Origin: Candidatus Koribacter versatilis Ellin345 | Lineage (GTDB): Bacteria; Acidobacteriota; Terriglobia; Terriglobales; Acidobacteriaceae | Direction of reading: 5' to 3' | Assembly (NCBI RefSeq): GCF_000014005.1 | Contig: NC_008009.1 | Location: forward strand, 2,976,001 to 3,040,000 | DNA length: 64,000 bases | Part shown: positions 17,264 to 25,180 of the stretch, one piece after another | How the letters are laid out: each line of letters begins with the position of its first letter | How positions within the stretch are numbered: the stretch's first letter is position 1 | The notes under the pieces: generated by a model | Database searches by the model: none | Seen by the model: the letters and a program-made list of their open reading frames with translations, nothing else | Told to the model about the DNA's origin: nothing | Made by a program: the position numbers and the translations under genes

Positions 17264-18106
17264 ATGATCCGACCCACTGTGCGTGCGCTACTACCTATTG
17301 GACTGCTGTCCATTTGCGCTCTCGCGCAAACTCCGAGTCCTCAGACGCTCTATCGCACGTCGGATGTCGTATTTCTCGGAAGGCTCGACGCGCTCAAAGA
17401 CAACGGGACCCTTCGCATCGCGACGTTTCGTATCGACCACGCTGTGAAAGGAATCACCTCTGAAAAGGTCGTCGTTGAAACGCCCAAGAACTCCGAGTGT
17501 CACGCCTTGGAGGAGCAGCATTCTTATGTCGTCTACGCGCAGAAGCACCAAGGCTTCTTATGGCTCGATCCGTGTGCCGGCACCAAATTACGAACCCAAG
17601 GACAAGAGGATCTGCGGTTTCTGCATACCGTGGACCCGGCAATCTCGCCCTCCTGCGATGCCGATCATATGCGGAAGCTTGCAAAGAAAACACCGATCAT
17701 CGTCGAGGCCGAGCTGATCGATACGGAGACAACTGCGGCCTACAAGAGTGCGGACGTAAACCAACTCTTGACCTTCCATCCATGGTGCGGATTCGTCTTC
17801 AGCACCGAGGATGCCTATTACAAAGTGGATCGGGTTCTCAAGGGTGAATTGAACGACACGTACTTCGTTGGGGAACACTTGATCTGCTGGGACACTCTCA
17901 CAGTCGACGGTTACAATCCGGAGCTCTCATCCTCGCTGTTTGTTCCGGGGAACAAATTGCTGCTGTTTGTGAAACCCGCAACCGACCGGGGGGTTCGACC
18001 CGTACCTCCCCCCAACAAGCATGCGTTCCTAGCCTCCGATGGTGACTGCAGCGCCGTCCTTGCCGACAGCGCGGCCGCGGGATTTGCCCGCGAGAGTCTC
18101 CGCTGA
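17264..18106 (+). CDS. Secreted protein with two similar NTR/TIMP-like halves
   Basis: A 280-residue protein with signal peptide 1-21 (LLSICALAQ). The first half (about 27-115) has VVFLGRLDAL, FRIDHAVKGI, SECHALEEQHSYVVYAQ and DPCAGTK, a pattern of exposed beta strands with paired Cys seen in netrin/TIMP-like folds. The second half (about 145-270) repeats the plan: IIVEAELIDT, YYKVDRVLKGEL, LICWDTL, GNKLLLFVKPATD and a final DGDCSAV. The VKG/LKG-x-V motif and the Y-x-V or L-L-L strands align well, suggesting an internal duplication. Function unknown. It stands alone between two repeat-bearing gaps. Confidence 0.7.
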   Translation: MIRPTVRALLPIGLLSICALAQTPSPQTLYRTSDVVFLGRLDALKDNGTLRIATFRIDHAVKGITSEKVVVETPKNSECHALEEQHSYVVYAQKHQGFLWLDPCAGTKLRTQGQEDLRFLHTVDPAISPSCDADHMRKLAKKTPIIVEAELIDTETTAAYKSADVNQLLTFHPWCGFVFSTEDAYYKVDRVLKGELNDTYFVGEHLICWDTLTVDGYNPELSSSLFVPGNKLLLFVKPATDRGVRPVPPPNKHAFLASDGDCSAVLADSAAAGFARESLR

Positions 18107-18116
18107 ACGTCCCCAA

Positions 18117-18132
18117 CGTGATCTCCCTCACA
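18117..18132. promoter_or_regulatory. CRP/FNR-like palindromes, tandem pair
   Basis: CGTGA-N6-TCACA at 18117-18132 is followed 6 bp later by CGCGA-N6-TCACA at 18139-18154. They lie just after the 17264 gene and about 250 bp before lpxB. The half-sites match the CRP consensus TGTGA-N6-TCACA with one or two changes. A similar site sits in the related element near 24.85 kb. Confidence 0.4.
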
Positions 18133-18281
18133 TCGCCTCGCGACCCACATCACATCCTTCGACCTGCGCCCCATATATCCTGTCCACTGGCCCATTCCCA
18201 GCACCTACCCAGTTCTTTGAAATCTCTGAGCCTCTGTGTCTCTGTGGTGAAAACGATGCCTCCCAAACCCAATGCTTTGAA

Positions 18282-18381
18282 GAATTTAGCTATAACTCCT
18301 TTGGATAGAGGAATTTGCGAGACATCCACCAGCTAAGTCTCGCGTTTTGAAGAATTTGCATTCCAGAAGGGGGGAGGGGGT
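18282..18381 (+). repeat. Composite intergenic element, copy A
   Basis: A 39-nt block (18282-18320, containing CTTTGGATAGAGGAATTTGC) is followed by an inverted repeat GCGAGAC/GTCTCGC (18317-18323, 18337-18343) and a G-rich run GGGGGGAGGGGG (18369-18380) that ends 15 bp before the lpxB ATG. The block and the G-run recur at 25046-25137. Role unknown; leader, small RNA or mobile unit are possible. Confidence 0.6.
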
Positions 18382-18395
18382 ACACTTTCTACCAG

Positions 18396-19544
18396 ATGCT
18401 GAAAGTCCTCATCTCCGCCGGCGAAGCCTCCGGCGAAATGTACGGCGCCGCGCTCTTAGACGCCCTGCGCAAGCTCTCGCCCGACCCGGTCGAGGCCTTC
18501 GGTTTGGGCGGTGAAAAAATGCGCGCCGCCGGCTGCGACATCATCGTGGACTCCAAAGATGTCGCCGTCGTCGGCATCGCCGAGGTCGTCGCCCACCTCC
18601 CGCGCATCTACGGCGAATTTCACAAGCTCCTGCGGGAAGCCGACCGCCGCAAGCCCGACGTCGCCGTCTTAATCGACTTCCCCGACTTCCACTTCCGCCT
18701 CGCGAAGGCGCTCCACGCACGCGGCATCCCGGTCGTCTATTACGTCAGCCCGCAGCTCTGGGCCTGGCGCCGCGGACGCATCAAGCTCGTCCAACGCTAC
18801 GTCAAGAAGATGCTGGTCATCTTCCCCTTCGAGGAGCAGTTCTACCGCGAGCACAACGTGGAAGCCGAATTCACCGGCCATCCTCTCGGCGAGTTAAGCG
18901 TCACCGTCGATCCCCGCACCGAATTCGCCGTCCGCTACGGTCTCGACCCCGCCAAGCCCTGGGTCGGCATCCTCCCCGGCAGCCGCCGCAAGGAAGTCCA
19001 GATGATCCTCCCCACCCTCATCGACGCCGCAAAAAAACTCGGCCCAGCCAACGAGTACCTGCTTCCCGTCGCATCTACTCTCGACGCGGGCTGGATGCAG
19101 GCGCAATTGCTTGCAATTCCTCAGCCGCCGCGGGTCACATTAACCAGTGACGCACGTCAAACACTGGTACAGAGCCGCGCAGCCATGGTCGCCAGTGGTA
19201 CCGCTACGGTGGAAGCCTCGGTACTCGGCACGCCGTTCGTAATGGTGTACCGCGTCGCGCCGCTTAGTTGGAGAGTCGGCCGCCGATTGGTGAAGTTAGA
19301 TCGTTTTGCGATGCCGAATCTAATCGCCGGACGCGAAGTCGTCCGCGAGCTGGTGCAAGAAAATTTTACGGCCGACAAAGTTGCGGCCGAAGTAAGCGCC
19401 CTGATTGAGGATGGCCCGCGCCGCGCGCAGGTATTGAAGAATCTGGCCGAAGTTCGAGAGCACTTGCAGTCAGGCCGAACGAATGAGTCGGCGGCAGAAC
19501 GCGCAGCCCGGTCAGTTTTATCAGTTGCGCAGCGGAAGGATTGA
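18396..19544 (+). CDS. lpxB: Lipid-A-disaccharide synthase
   Basis: A 382-residue GT-B glycosyltransferase of family GT19. Characteristic segments: VLISAGEASGEMYGAALLDAL at the start, DFPDFHFRLAKAL near 90, YYVSPQLWAWRRGR near 115, FTGHPLGE near 160, LPGSRRKEV near 195, and SGTATVEASVLGTPFVMVYR near 265. It joins UDP-diacylglucosamine to lipid X to give the lipid A disaccharide on the cytoplasmic face of the inner membrane, so the organism makes LPS. No other lpx gene is adjacent. The start is 15 bp behind a G-rich run that belongs to a repeated element and may replace the normal ribosome site. Confidence 0.95.
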   Translation: MLKVLISAGEASGEMYGAALLDALRKLSPDPVEAFGLGGEKMRAAGCDIIVDSKDVAVVGIAEVVAHLPRIYGEFHKLLREADRRKPDVAVLIDFPDFHFRLAKALHARGIPVVYYVSPQLWAWRRGRIKLVQRYVKKMLVIFPFEEQFYREHNVEAEFTGHPLGELSVTVDPRTEFAVRYGLDPAKPWVGILPGSRRKEVQMILPTLIDAAKKLGPANEYLLPVASTLDAGWMQAQLLAIPQPPRVTLTSDARQTLVQSRAAMVASGTATVEASVLGTPFVMVYRVAPLSWRVGRRLVKLDRFAMPNLIAGREVVRELVQENFTADKVAAEVSALIEDGPRRAQVLKNLAEVREHLQSGRTNESAAERAARSVLSVAQRKD

Positions 19545-19547
19545 GAG

Positions 19548-19784
19548 TTTCGTATCAGGGCAGCACCAAGGCACAAATTCAGCTGTGCCCGAGAACACAA
19601 GGTTCGTATCAGGGCAGCGCTTCAGCGCTGCCGATAGACGGAGGGAAAGAAATGGGGCTTTAGCCCCTGCGATTCTCATCAAAGGCACAAATTCAGCTGT
19701 GCCCGAGAACACAAGGTTTGTATCAGGGCAGCGCTTCAGCGCTGCCGATAGACGTAGAAAAGAAACGGGGCTTTAGCCCCTGCG
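19548..19784 (+). repeat. REP-like repeat cluster with a 114-bp tandem duplication
   Basis: After a truncated CGTATCAGGGCAGCACC piece, the unit starting GGCACAAATTCAGCTGTGCC occurs at 19570 and again at 19684 (period 114 bp). Each unit contains the paired hairpins GGCAGCGCT-TC-AGCGCTGCC and GGGGCT-TT-AGCCCC followed by TGCG. The units differ at only a few positions, so the duplication is recent. It fills most of the 317-bp gap between lpxB and the next gene. Confidence 0.88.
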
Positions 19785-19861
19785 TGAGATTGGTTTCACT
19801 ACATCTTTTCGTGTAGATTTTTCATCGGTAAAGACGTTCGACTGGAGCACACCTGTTCCCC

Positions 19862-21958
19862 ATGCAATCCGCTCGGCGATCCGTTGGTCGCGCTGCCGCT
19901 TTCCTCCTCGCACTTATCGTCTGCGTTCCCGCACTTCACGCGGCTAACGAAAAGATCCGCCTGCACGTGGACGATTATCAGATCGACGCCACGATTGCGC
20001 CCGTGACCCACAAACTCACCGCGCGCGCCAAGGTGAAGTTCACTGCGCTGGAAGACCTCGCCACCGCCACTCTTGAGTTGAACAACGCTCTCCGCGTCAC
20101 CGCCGTCACCGACGACAAAGGCCAAACTCTCCAGGCCGAGCGCGTCTCGCAAGACAACACCGTGCGCGTTGCACTGCCCGCTGGATTGCCCAAGGGCCAG
20201 AGCATGAGCCTCACCTTCGACTACGAAGGCACGCTCTCCAACGCCGATGAAAGTCCCGTCGAAGGTCTCAAGCTCGCCTACGTCGGCAACGACATCACCT
20301 ATCTCCTCTATGCGTCGCGCTGGTTCCCGATGTCGAATTACGGCATCAACAGGTTCTCCGCAACCATCAGCATCACCGCGCCCACTGACTTCGAGATCAT
20401 CGGCAGCGGCAAAGAGTCGTCTGGCAAAGTCAGCATTGCAGGCGGCGAATCGGAAGAACCTAAGTCCGCCGCCGCGAAAGCGCGTCGCCAACTCGGCAAC
20501 ACCCGCGACGTGCAGGCCAAGAAAGAAGCCGCACCTTCCGGCGCGACCCACACCGTCACCTACACCTGGGACAAGCCCAGCTTCCCCGGCACCATCATCG
20601 CCGGCAAGTTCGTGAAGACCACCAGCAGCGAGGGCGGCCTCAACCTCACCGTTTGGACCCTCGACGACAAGAAGAAGTTCGCGCAGGAATACGCTTCCAC
20701 CGCGACCAAGGAACTCTTCTTCGACATCACCCTCTTCGCGCCACCAATTTCCAGCACGCTGAACATCGTGCAGCTTCCTGACGACACCGTCCCCTCGGCC
20801 TGGGCCCCCGAAATCGCCGCCATCGCCGGCCACAACATCGGCGAAAAAGTGAACTACCGTCTGCTCGCCAACACCATCGCGCACCAGTGGTGGGGCGTGG
20901 AAGTCAGCCCTGCGAATAAGAACGACTGGTGGCTCAACGACGGCTTCGCCCGCTACACCGAGGCGCTCTATCTCGAGCACCTCGTCGGCACCGCTGGATT
21001 TGAGGAAGCAGTAAAAGATATGTCGGTCGGTGCTCTGGCTTATCAGAGCGTGCCGCTCTCGAGCATCGGCACCCTCGACGTCTTCTCGCCGGAATTTCAA
21101 TCAGTCGTCAGCGACAAAGGCGCGATGATCCTGCACATGCTGCGCTTCGTGCTTGGCGATTCGAAGTTCAACACCGCGATGCGCACCTTCGCTCAACAAA
21201 ACTCGATGAAGCCCGTCACCGTGGACCAGTTCCGCGAGGCTTGCGAAAAGATCTACGGCAACAGCCTGGTCTGGTTCTTCTCGCAATGGGTCGATTCCAC
21301 CAGCGCCCCCGAGTTCAAGAACAAGTACACCATCTTCCGCATGGGGAACGGCAAGGGCTTCCGCATCGTCGGTGAAATCAGCCAGGACCTCGACCTCTTC
21401 CACATGCCCGTCGAAATGAAAGTCGACACCGACGGCAAAACCGAAAACAAGACCATTGACGTGGTCGGCACCAACTCGCCCTACGCGCTTGAGACCTTCG
21501 GCAAGCCGCGCCGCATCACCATCGATCCCAATGATCGCGTGCTCAAGAACTCCACCGACATCCAGCTCCGCACCGCAATCCTCCGCGGCCAGGCGCTAGT
21601 GCAGCAAGGCGATCTAGCCGAAGCCCTCAAGCAGTTTCAATCCGCGCTCGCGATCAACAAGAACAGCTCGCTCGGGCACTACCGCATCGCCGAGGTCTTC
21701 TACCTCCAACGCAACTACCAAGCCGCAGCCAACGAATACCGCGACTCCCTTAACGGTGACGGCGAACCTCGCTGGACCGAAGTCTGGAGCTACATCCAGC
21801 TCGGCAAGATCTTCGACATCACTGGACAGCGCGAACGCGCCGTGAACTCCTATCGCCAGGCCATCCAAACCAACGACAACACCCAGGGCGCCATGGACGA
21901 CGCGCGCAAGTATCTGAACAAACCGTACGAGCGCGAAAAGACGTCCGCACAGCAATAA
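19862..21958 (+). CDS. M1-aminopeptidase-like protein lacking the zinc site, with TPR tail
   Basis: A 698-residue exported protein (signal peptide 1-28). Residues 30-200 resemble the M1 saddle domain (DDYQIDATIAPVTHKLTARA) and about 260-520 the thermolysin-like domain. Where active enzymes have HEXXH-x18-E, this one reads N337-T-I-A-H341 followed by D360 in WWLNDGFARYTE at exactly the right spacing: only the second His is kept. The GxMEN substrate motif is not visible either. I infer an inactive binding or chaperone-like member. Residues about 575-690 form TPR units (LAEALKQFQSALAINKNSS). The small gene at 21962 follows by 3 bp. Confidence 0.85.
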   Translation: MQSARRSVGRAAAFLLALIVCVPALHAANEKIRLHVDDYQIDATIAPVTHKLTARAKVKFTALEDLATATLELNNALRVTAVTDDKGQTLQAERVSQDNTVRVALPAGLPKGQSMSLTFDYEGTLSNADESPVEGLKLAYVGNDITYLLYASRWFPMSNYGINRFSATISITAPTDFEIIGSGKESSGKVSIAGGESEEPKSAAAKARRQLGNTRDVQAKKEAAPSGATHTVTYTWDKPSFPGTIIAGKFVKTTSSEGGLNLTVWTLDDKKKFAQEYASTATKELFFDITLFAPPISSTLNIVQLPDDTVPSAWAPEIAAIAGHNIGEKVNYRLLANTIAHQWWGVEVSPANKNDWWLNDGFARYTEALYLEHLVGTAGFEEAVKDMSVGALAYQSVPLSSIGTLDVFSPEFQSVVSDKGAMILHMLRFVLGDSKFNTAMRTFAQQNSMKPVTVDQFREACEKIYGNSLVWFFSQWVDSTSAPEFKNKYTIFRMGNGKGFRIVGEISQDLDLFHMPVEMKVDTDGKTENKTIDVVGTNSPYALETFGKPRRITIDPNDRVLKNSTDIQLRTAILRGQALVQQGDLAEALKQFQSALAINKNSSLGHYRIAEVFYLQRNYQAAANEYRDSLNGDGEPRWTEVWSYIQLGKIFDITGQRERAVNSYRQAIQTNDNTQGAMDDARKYLNKPYEREKTSAQQ

Positions 21959-21961
21959 GCG

Positions 21962-22291
21962 ATGATCGAACTAAGCGAGCAGACCGCCGAACTTGTCTGG
22001 CGGTTGTTCGAAAAATCGGATTGGCACGAGGCCGCGTTGCTATTGGAAAACGAGTGCAGCGATAACCTGCCGCTCGTCCGTCAATGGGGCCCGACCCCCG
22101 CGAGCATGGAACGTCTCCGCTTCGCCACGCTGAAGCTAAGCGACGGCAAAATCGAAAAGCTCCACACCGCCCTCGACCTCGCCAAAAAAAACTGGCGCGA
22201 TCTCCTAATGGCCGCCGGCTTCGGCCATCGCCTCGACGCCCACAAACGCTGGGCCGAGAATCTGCTAAGCGTCAAACGCCGCGCCTGCTAG
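21962..22291 (+). CDS. Small conserved hypothetical protein
   Basis: A 109-residue soluble, largely helical protein (ELSEQTAELVWRLF, ALLLENECSDNLP, KLHTALDLAKKNWRDLLMAAGF). No signal peptide or membrane segment. A single Cys (Cys33) lies in NECSDN and another at the very end. It starts 3 bp after the stop of the M1-like gene, so it is probably translated from the same message, and it ends at a strong terminator (22306-22327). I do not recognise a characterised family. Confidence 0.75.
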   Translation: MIELSEQTAELVWRLFEKSDWHEAALLLENECSDNLPLVRQWGPTPASMERLRFATLKLSDGKIEKLHTALDLAKKNWRDLLMAAGFGHRLDAHKRWAENLLSVKRRAC

Positions 22292-22305
22292 TTCCCAAAG
22301 AAAAA

Positions 22306-22327
22306 GGCCGGACATTTTCGTCCGGCC
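22306..22327. terminator. Intrinsic terminator between convergent genes
   Basis: An 8-bp stem GGCCGGAC/GTCCGGCC with loop ATTTTC; an A-run precedes it, so on the minus strand it is followed by TTTTT and best serves the kinase-like gene at 22346. Confidence 0.85.
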
Positions 22328-22345
22328 CTCTGAGTCCCGAATTCC

Positions 22346-23353
22346 CTACTCGTCGTCGGAAAAGTCAGCTGGTTCGCGCACTGGCGTCGAGTCTTCGTGA
22401 TCCACCGGCACTTCCACCGGGTTCGAATCCGTCGCAGACTTCTTCAGCTTCACGATGGTGATCTTCGTGAAGCCCTCTTCGAACTTCGGCGGACGCAGCT
22501 TCTGCGCCATGCGATGAATGATCTCGTCCGGCACATTGCGTCCACGCTTGCGGTTACGCTCAATGCAGACTTCCGTGGGCACATCGAAGAACACGGCCTG
22601 CGCTTCGTACCCGAAGTCGTGCGCCAGCTTGATCCAACTCCGACGCTCTTTCGGCGACAGGTTAGTCGCGTCCACGTGGTTCCACGGCCGCTTGGCGATC
22701 ATCCGCGCCCGCAGCAGCGAACGCAGCGTAGAGAACACCAGGTCCTGGAAGCGCTGCTCGGTCACATCGTCGAACAGCAGGGTCCGCATCAGGTCGCTCG
22801 ACAGGGGAATGATGTTATGGCGTTTGAACCACGTGCTCTTACCCGATCCCGGCAAGCCAATCGCGAGCACCACAGCGCCTTTAGGCGCGCGTGTACGTGA
22901 CGCCTGCGCTGCCGGAGCACTCGGCGCGGGAGCAGCATCGTTGGCTTCCGCGGCGTTTGCAGCTTCCGCCGCCGCCACCTCTGGACTGACGGGTTCACCC
23001 GCGATATCAGCCTCGGCGCCTTCGCCGGTCAGGCTGCCCGGACCAGGAAGGGTTGGCTTGGTTTGTCCGCCGGGAATGGCAGATCCGCGACGTCCACGGC
23101 CGCGACGTCCACGACGCCGGGAGTTGCGATCGCTATCAGCACGATCTTCGGAGGACTTGGGTTGGTTCTGGTACGGACCTTCCTCGGCGGCGACGGGCGC
23201 CTCAACACGGTTACCAATGTCATCCGGCGGAAAGTCGGTGGGCTCACCGCGATCCAACGAGGGCTGCAGCGGAGGAGGCTGATCACCACCCTGTTGTTCG
23301 GGAGCAGTCTTGCGATTGCGCCGCTTGTTGCGGTCGCGCATCCACTTGCGCAT
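22346..23353 (-). CDS. P-loop kinase of the polynucleotide-kinase type with disordered R/G-rich N-terminus
   Basis: A 335-residue protein. Residues 1-155 are disordered: a basic start (MRKWMRDRNKRRNRK), an arginine-glycine stretch about 79-90 (RRRGRRGRGRRG) and Ala/Glu/Pro segments. Residues about 158-310 are a P-loop kinase: Walker A GLPGSGKST at 166-174, SSDLMRTLLFDD, a conserved NHVDATNLSPKERR, and FFDVPTEVCIERNRKRGR as the lid. This resembles the kinase domain of eukaryotic PNKP and phage T4 Pnk, which phosphorylate 5' hydroxyls of nucleic acids. The basic tail fits RNA or DNA binding. No ligase or phosphatase neighbour is seen, so an RNA-repair role is only a suggestion. Confidence 0.82.
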   Translation of the reverse strand: MRKWMRDRNKRRNRKTAPEQQGGDQPPPLQPSLDRGEPTDFPPDDIGNRVEAPVAAEEGPYQNQPKSSEDRADSDRNSRRRGRRGRGRRGSAIPGGQTKPTLPGPGSLTGEGAEADIAGEPVSPEVAAAEAANAAEANDAAPAPSAPAAQASRTRAPKGAVVLAIGLPGSGKSTWFKRHNIIPLSSDLMRTLLFDDVTEQRFQDLVFSTLRSLLRARMIAKRPWNHVDATNLSPKERRSWIKLAHDFGYEAQAVFFDVPTEVCIERNRKRGRNVPDEIIHRMAQKLRPPKFEEGFTKITIVKLKKSATDSNPVEVPVDHEDSTPVREPADFSDDE

Positions 23354-23400
23354 ACAGGGTTTATACCACGTTCCCCAGTAGCGAAGCGAGCTTCCTGAGG

Positions 23401-24669
23401 TCAGTGAACGGCAGCTTTTCCCACCATGAGTTCGCCTTTCCGCGGGCCCACTCTGACCTCATAACCCTTGTTCAGCGTAAGCGTGTATCCCGGTCCTTGC
23501 AGGCTGGAACCATCCACTTTGTTCATCGCCGGAACCGTAACCGCGTCCCAGTTCTTGCTCATCAGCGCCATGCCGTTCGCCACTTCCAGCACGCCCCAGT
23601 TATCCGTAACCCGCATCTCCGGATACACCGTCCCCAGATCATCCAGCGGGAACAGCTTATTAGGATCGAAGCTGATGTTCATCTTCTCCAGCGGAATCCT
23701 CAGCACCGGCCCGTCCACCAGCTTCGCCCGAAACTCCGCCTGGCGCCGCTTGGTCTCTTCATCGCGGGCCTTCTCCTGCGCGAGAAGTTCTTCGCCGCCA
23801 TAGTGCATGGCAAACACCGTGACGGCCGCGTCGAGGTCAGCAGGTTCGCGAAACTCAACCGCCTTGGCAAGCAGCGCGTCCGTAGGCTCATTCGCCAACG
23901 CCTTCGCATGCCAATCCGGAACCACCGCATCGAGCAGGAAGCCCATCGCCGGCCCAGTGATATACGCCGACGAGCGCACAAAACTCGGTCGCTTGTCTCC
24001 CGATTCCAGCGGCTCCTTCGGATCCCCGCCACCCACTTTGTATCCGGTGTATTCAGCGAGACCCTCATTCGTCTCCAGGTCGCGCTCATTCTGCGCCGAG
24101 CCGGGAAATTCCTTGGCGCGCGCAGCACGGAAAGTCAGCGCCTCGCGAATCGCATCCGACCGCGTCTTCCCTTCTGCGCTCAGTGCCGCGTGATAAGCAC
24201 GCAGTTCCAGTCGGAACAAATATCGTCCACGCAAAGTGTCCAGGTGATCGTTCCCCGGATTCTTCATCAGGAGCTTCTGTTGCACCTGCAGCCGATGAAA
24301 TGACTCGTGGATCAGCAGGATCCCGCGTGTCCTGGCATCGTCAGGCAACGGCCACACTACCTCCGACCAAATCACCGAGTCCCAACTGGTGGCGGTGTTC
24401 GCAATATTGAGTTGCTTGGGAATCGTGCCAACGAAAACGCCGCTCTCAGAATGAAGTCTGCCGGACGCGTCCGCCTGATTTCCGACCGCATAAAACGTGG
24501 CGCGATCCGCGAAGAGCATCGGCCCACAAAGCGTATGTCCCCAGAGCTTGCCATTGTCAGCAGTACACAACTGGCGCGCCTGATCGAACGCAGCCTTGGC
24601 TCTGGCAGTATCAATCGGAGGCTGGGCGAAGGCAGCGGTCGTGAGCAGTATGAAAGCCAATTTGTACAT
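23401..24669 (-). CDS. Exported protein with HEXXH...E gluzincin-like signature
   Basis: A 422-residue protein with signal peptide 1-15 (MYKLAFILLTTAAFA). It carries HESFH at 121-125 in a hydrophobic helix (ILLIHESFHRLQ) and, 77 residues later, Glu202 in TNEGLAEYTGY, the arrangement of gluzincin metallopeptidases in which two His and a distal Glu bind zinc. The gap between the motifs is long and mostly helical. The last 110 residues are beta-rich (YTLTLNKGYEVRVGPRKGEL). I do not recognise a named peptidase family, so a periplasmic zinc peptidase is inferred from motifs alone. It lies 47 bp upstream of the kinase-like gene on the other side of its start. Confidence 0.72.
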   Translation of the reverse strand: MYKLAFILLTTAAFAQPPIDTARAKAAFDQARQLCTADNGKLWGHTLCGPMLFADRATFYAVGNQADASGRLHSESGVFVGTIPKQLNIANTATSWDSVIWSEVVWPLPDDARTRGILLIHESFHRLQVQQKLLMKNPGNDHLDTLRGRYLFRLELRAYHAALSAEGKTRSDAIREALTFRAARAKEFPGSAQNERDLETNEGLAEYTGYKVGGGDPKEPLESGDKRPSFVRSSAYITGPAMGFLLDAVVPDWHAKALANEPTDALLAKAVEFREPADLDAAVTVFAMHYGGEELLAQEKARDEETKRRQAEFRAKLVDGPVLRIPLEKMNISFDPNKLFPLDDLGTVYPEMRVTDNWGVLEVANGMALMSKNWDAVTVPAMNKVDGSSLQGPGYTLTLNKGYEVRVGPRKGELMVGKAAVH

Positions 24670-24747
24670 GGCGAATGGAGCTTAGACGAAACCTGTGCGA
24701 TTCCTACAGAAGTTCGTCACAGAAAATTCGTAGCAAGCCTAAGACGC

Positions 24748-24814
24748 TTTGTATCAGGGCGCGACTTCAGTCGCGCCGAAAAGCCTTCGAAAAAATCGGG
24801 GCTTTAGCCCCTGC
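24748..24814 (+). repeat. REP-like paired-hairpin repeat, copy near 24.8 kb
   Basis: TTTGTATCAG, hairpin GGCGCGACT-TC-AGTCGCGCC, spacer of about 21 nt, hairpin GGGGCT-TT-AGCCCC, then TGC. The stem differs from other copies by GCGC in place of GCAC with the matching change on the other arm. Confidence 0.88.
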
Positions 24815-24853
24815 AACCGTCTATTCAATTGCAATCCGAGTCTTTGAAGACGT

Positions 24854-24869
24854 TGTGTCCCACATCACG
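24854..24869. promoter_or_regulatory. CRP/FNR-like palindrome
   Basis: TGTGT-CCCACA-TCACG: one half-site change on each side from TGTGA-N6-TCACA. The same spacer CCCACA occurs in the site at 18139-18154. Confidence 0.35.
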
Positions 24870-25045
24870 TCGCCGACGTGCACCCATCACATCCCTCGTG
24901 ACACGACACCGTTATTCTGCGCATGTGGATCACTTCCACTGAACCGCGATCTTTGAAAACCGATGTTTACTGTTCAATAAACCTCATCGTTTCGCGATCA
25001 GTTGCAGAACTCCGCAACTGATGCCCTAGACTCCAACCCCGAGAG

Positions 25046-25137
25046 GAATTTACCCGTAACTACCTTTGGATGGAGGAATTTGCGAATATTGCATGGTCTA
25101 AGTTACTGAAAACAATAGAGAGTGGGGGGAGGGGGGT
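25046..25137 (+). repeat. Composite intergenic element, copy B
   Basis: A 40-nt block (25046-25085) matches 18282-18320 at nearly all positions, including CCTTTGGATGGAGGAATTTG, and is followed by the G-run GGGGGGAGGGGGGT (25124-25137). Unlike copy A, no gene start follows on the same strand; the end of a minus-strand gene lies 44 bp away. Confidence 0.6.
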
Positions 25138-25180
25138 GGAATTAGAACTCAGTAAATACCACCTCGACCCGCGAAGTGAC

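Larger units (their letters stand above)
24815..25180. other. Gene-free gap holding composite element B
   Basis: No convincing reading frame. It contains the CRP-like site at 24854-24869 and the conserved block plus G-run at 25046-25137, in the same order as the gap before lpxB. Confidence 0.5.

Noticed and set aside
19799-21100. A 433-residue minus frame opposite the M1-like gene
   Set aside because: Antisense shadow; Gly/Glu/Val-rich with no fold pattern.
23053-24303. A 416-residue plus frame opposite the kinase and HEXXH genes
   Set aside because: No hydrophobic pattern or motif; it is antisense to two genes with clear start and motif support.
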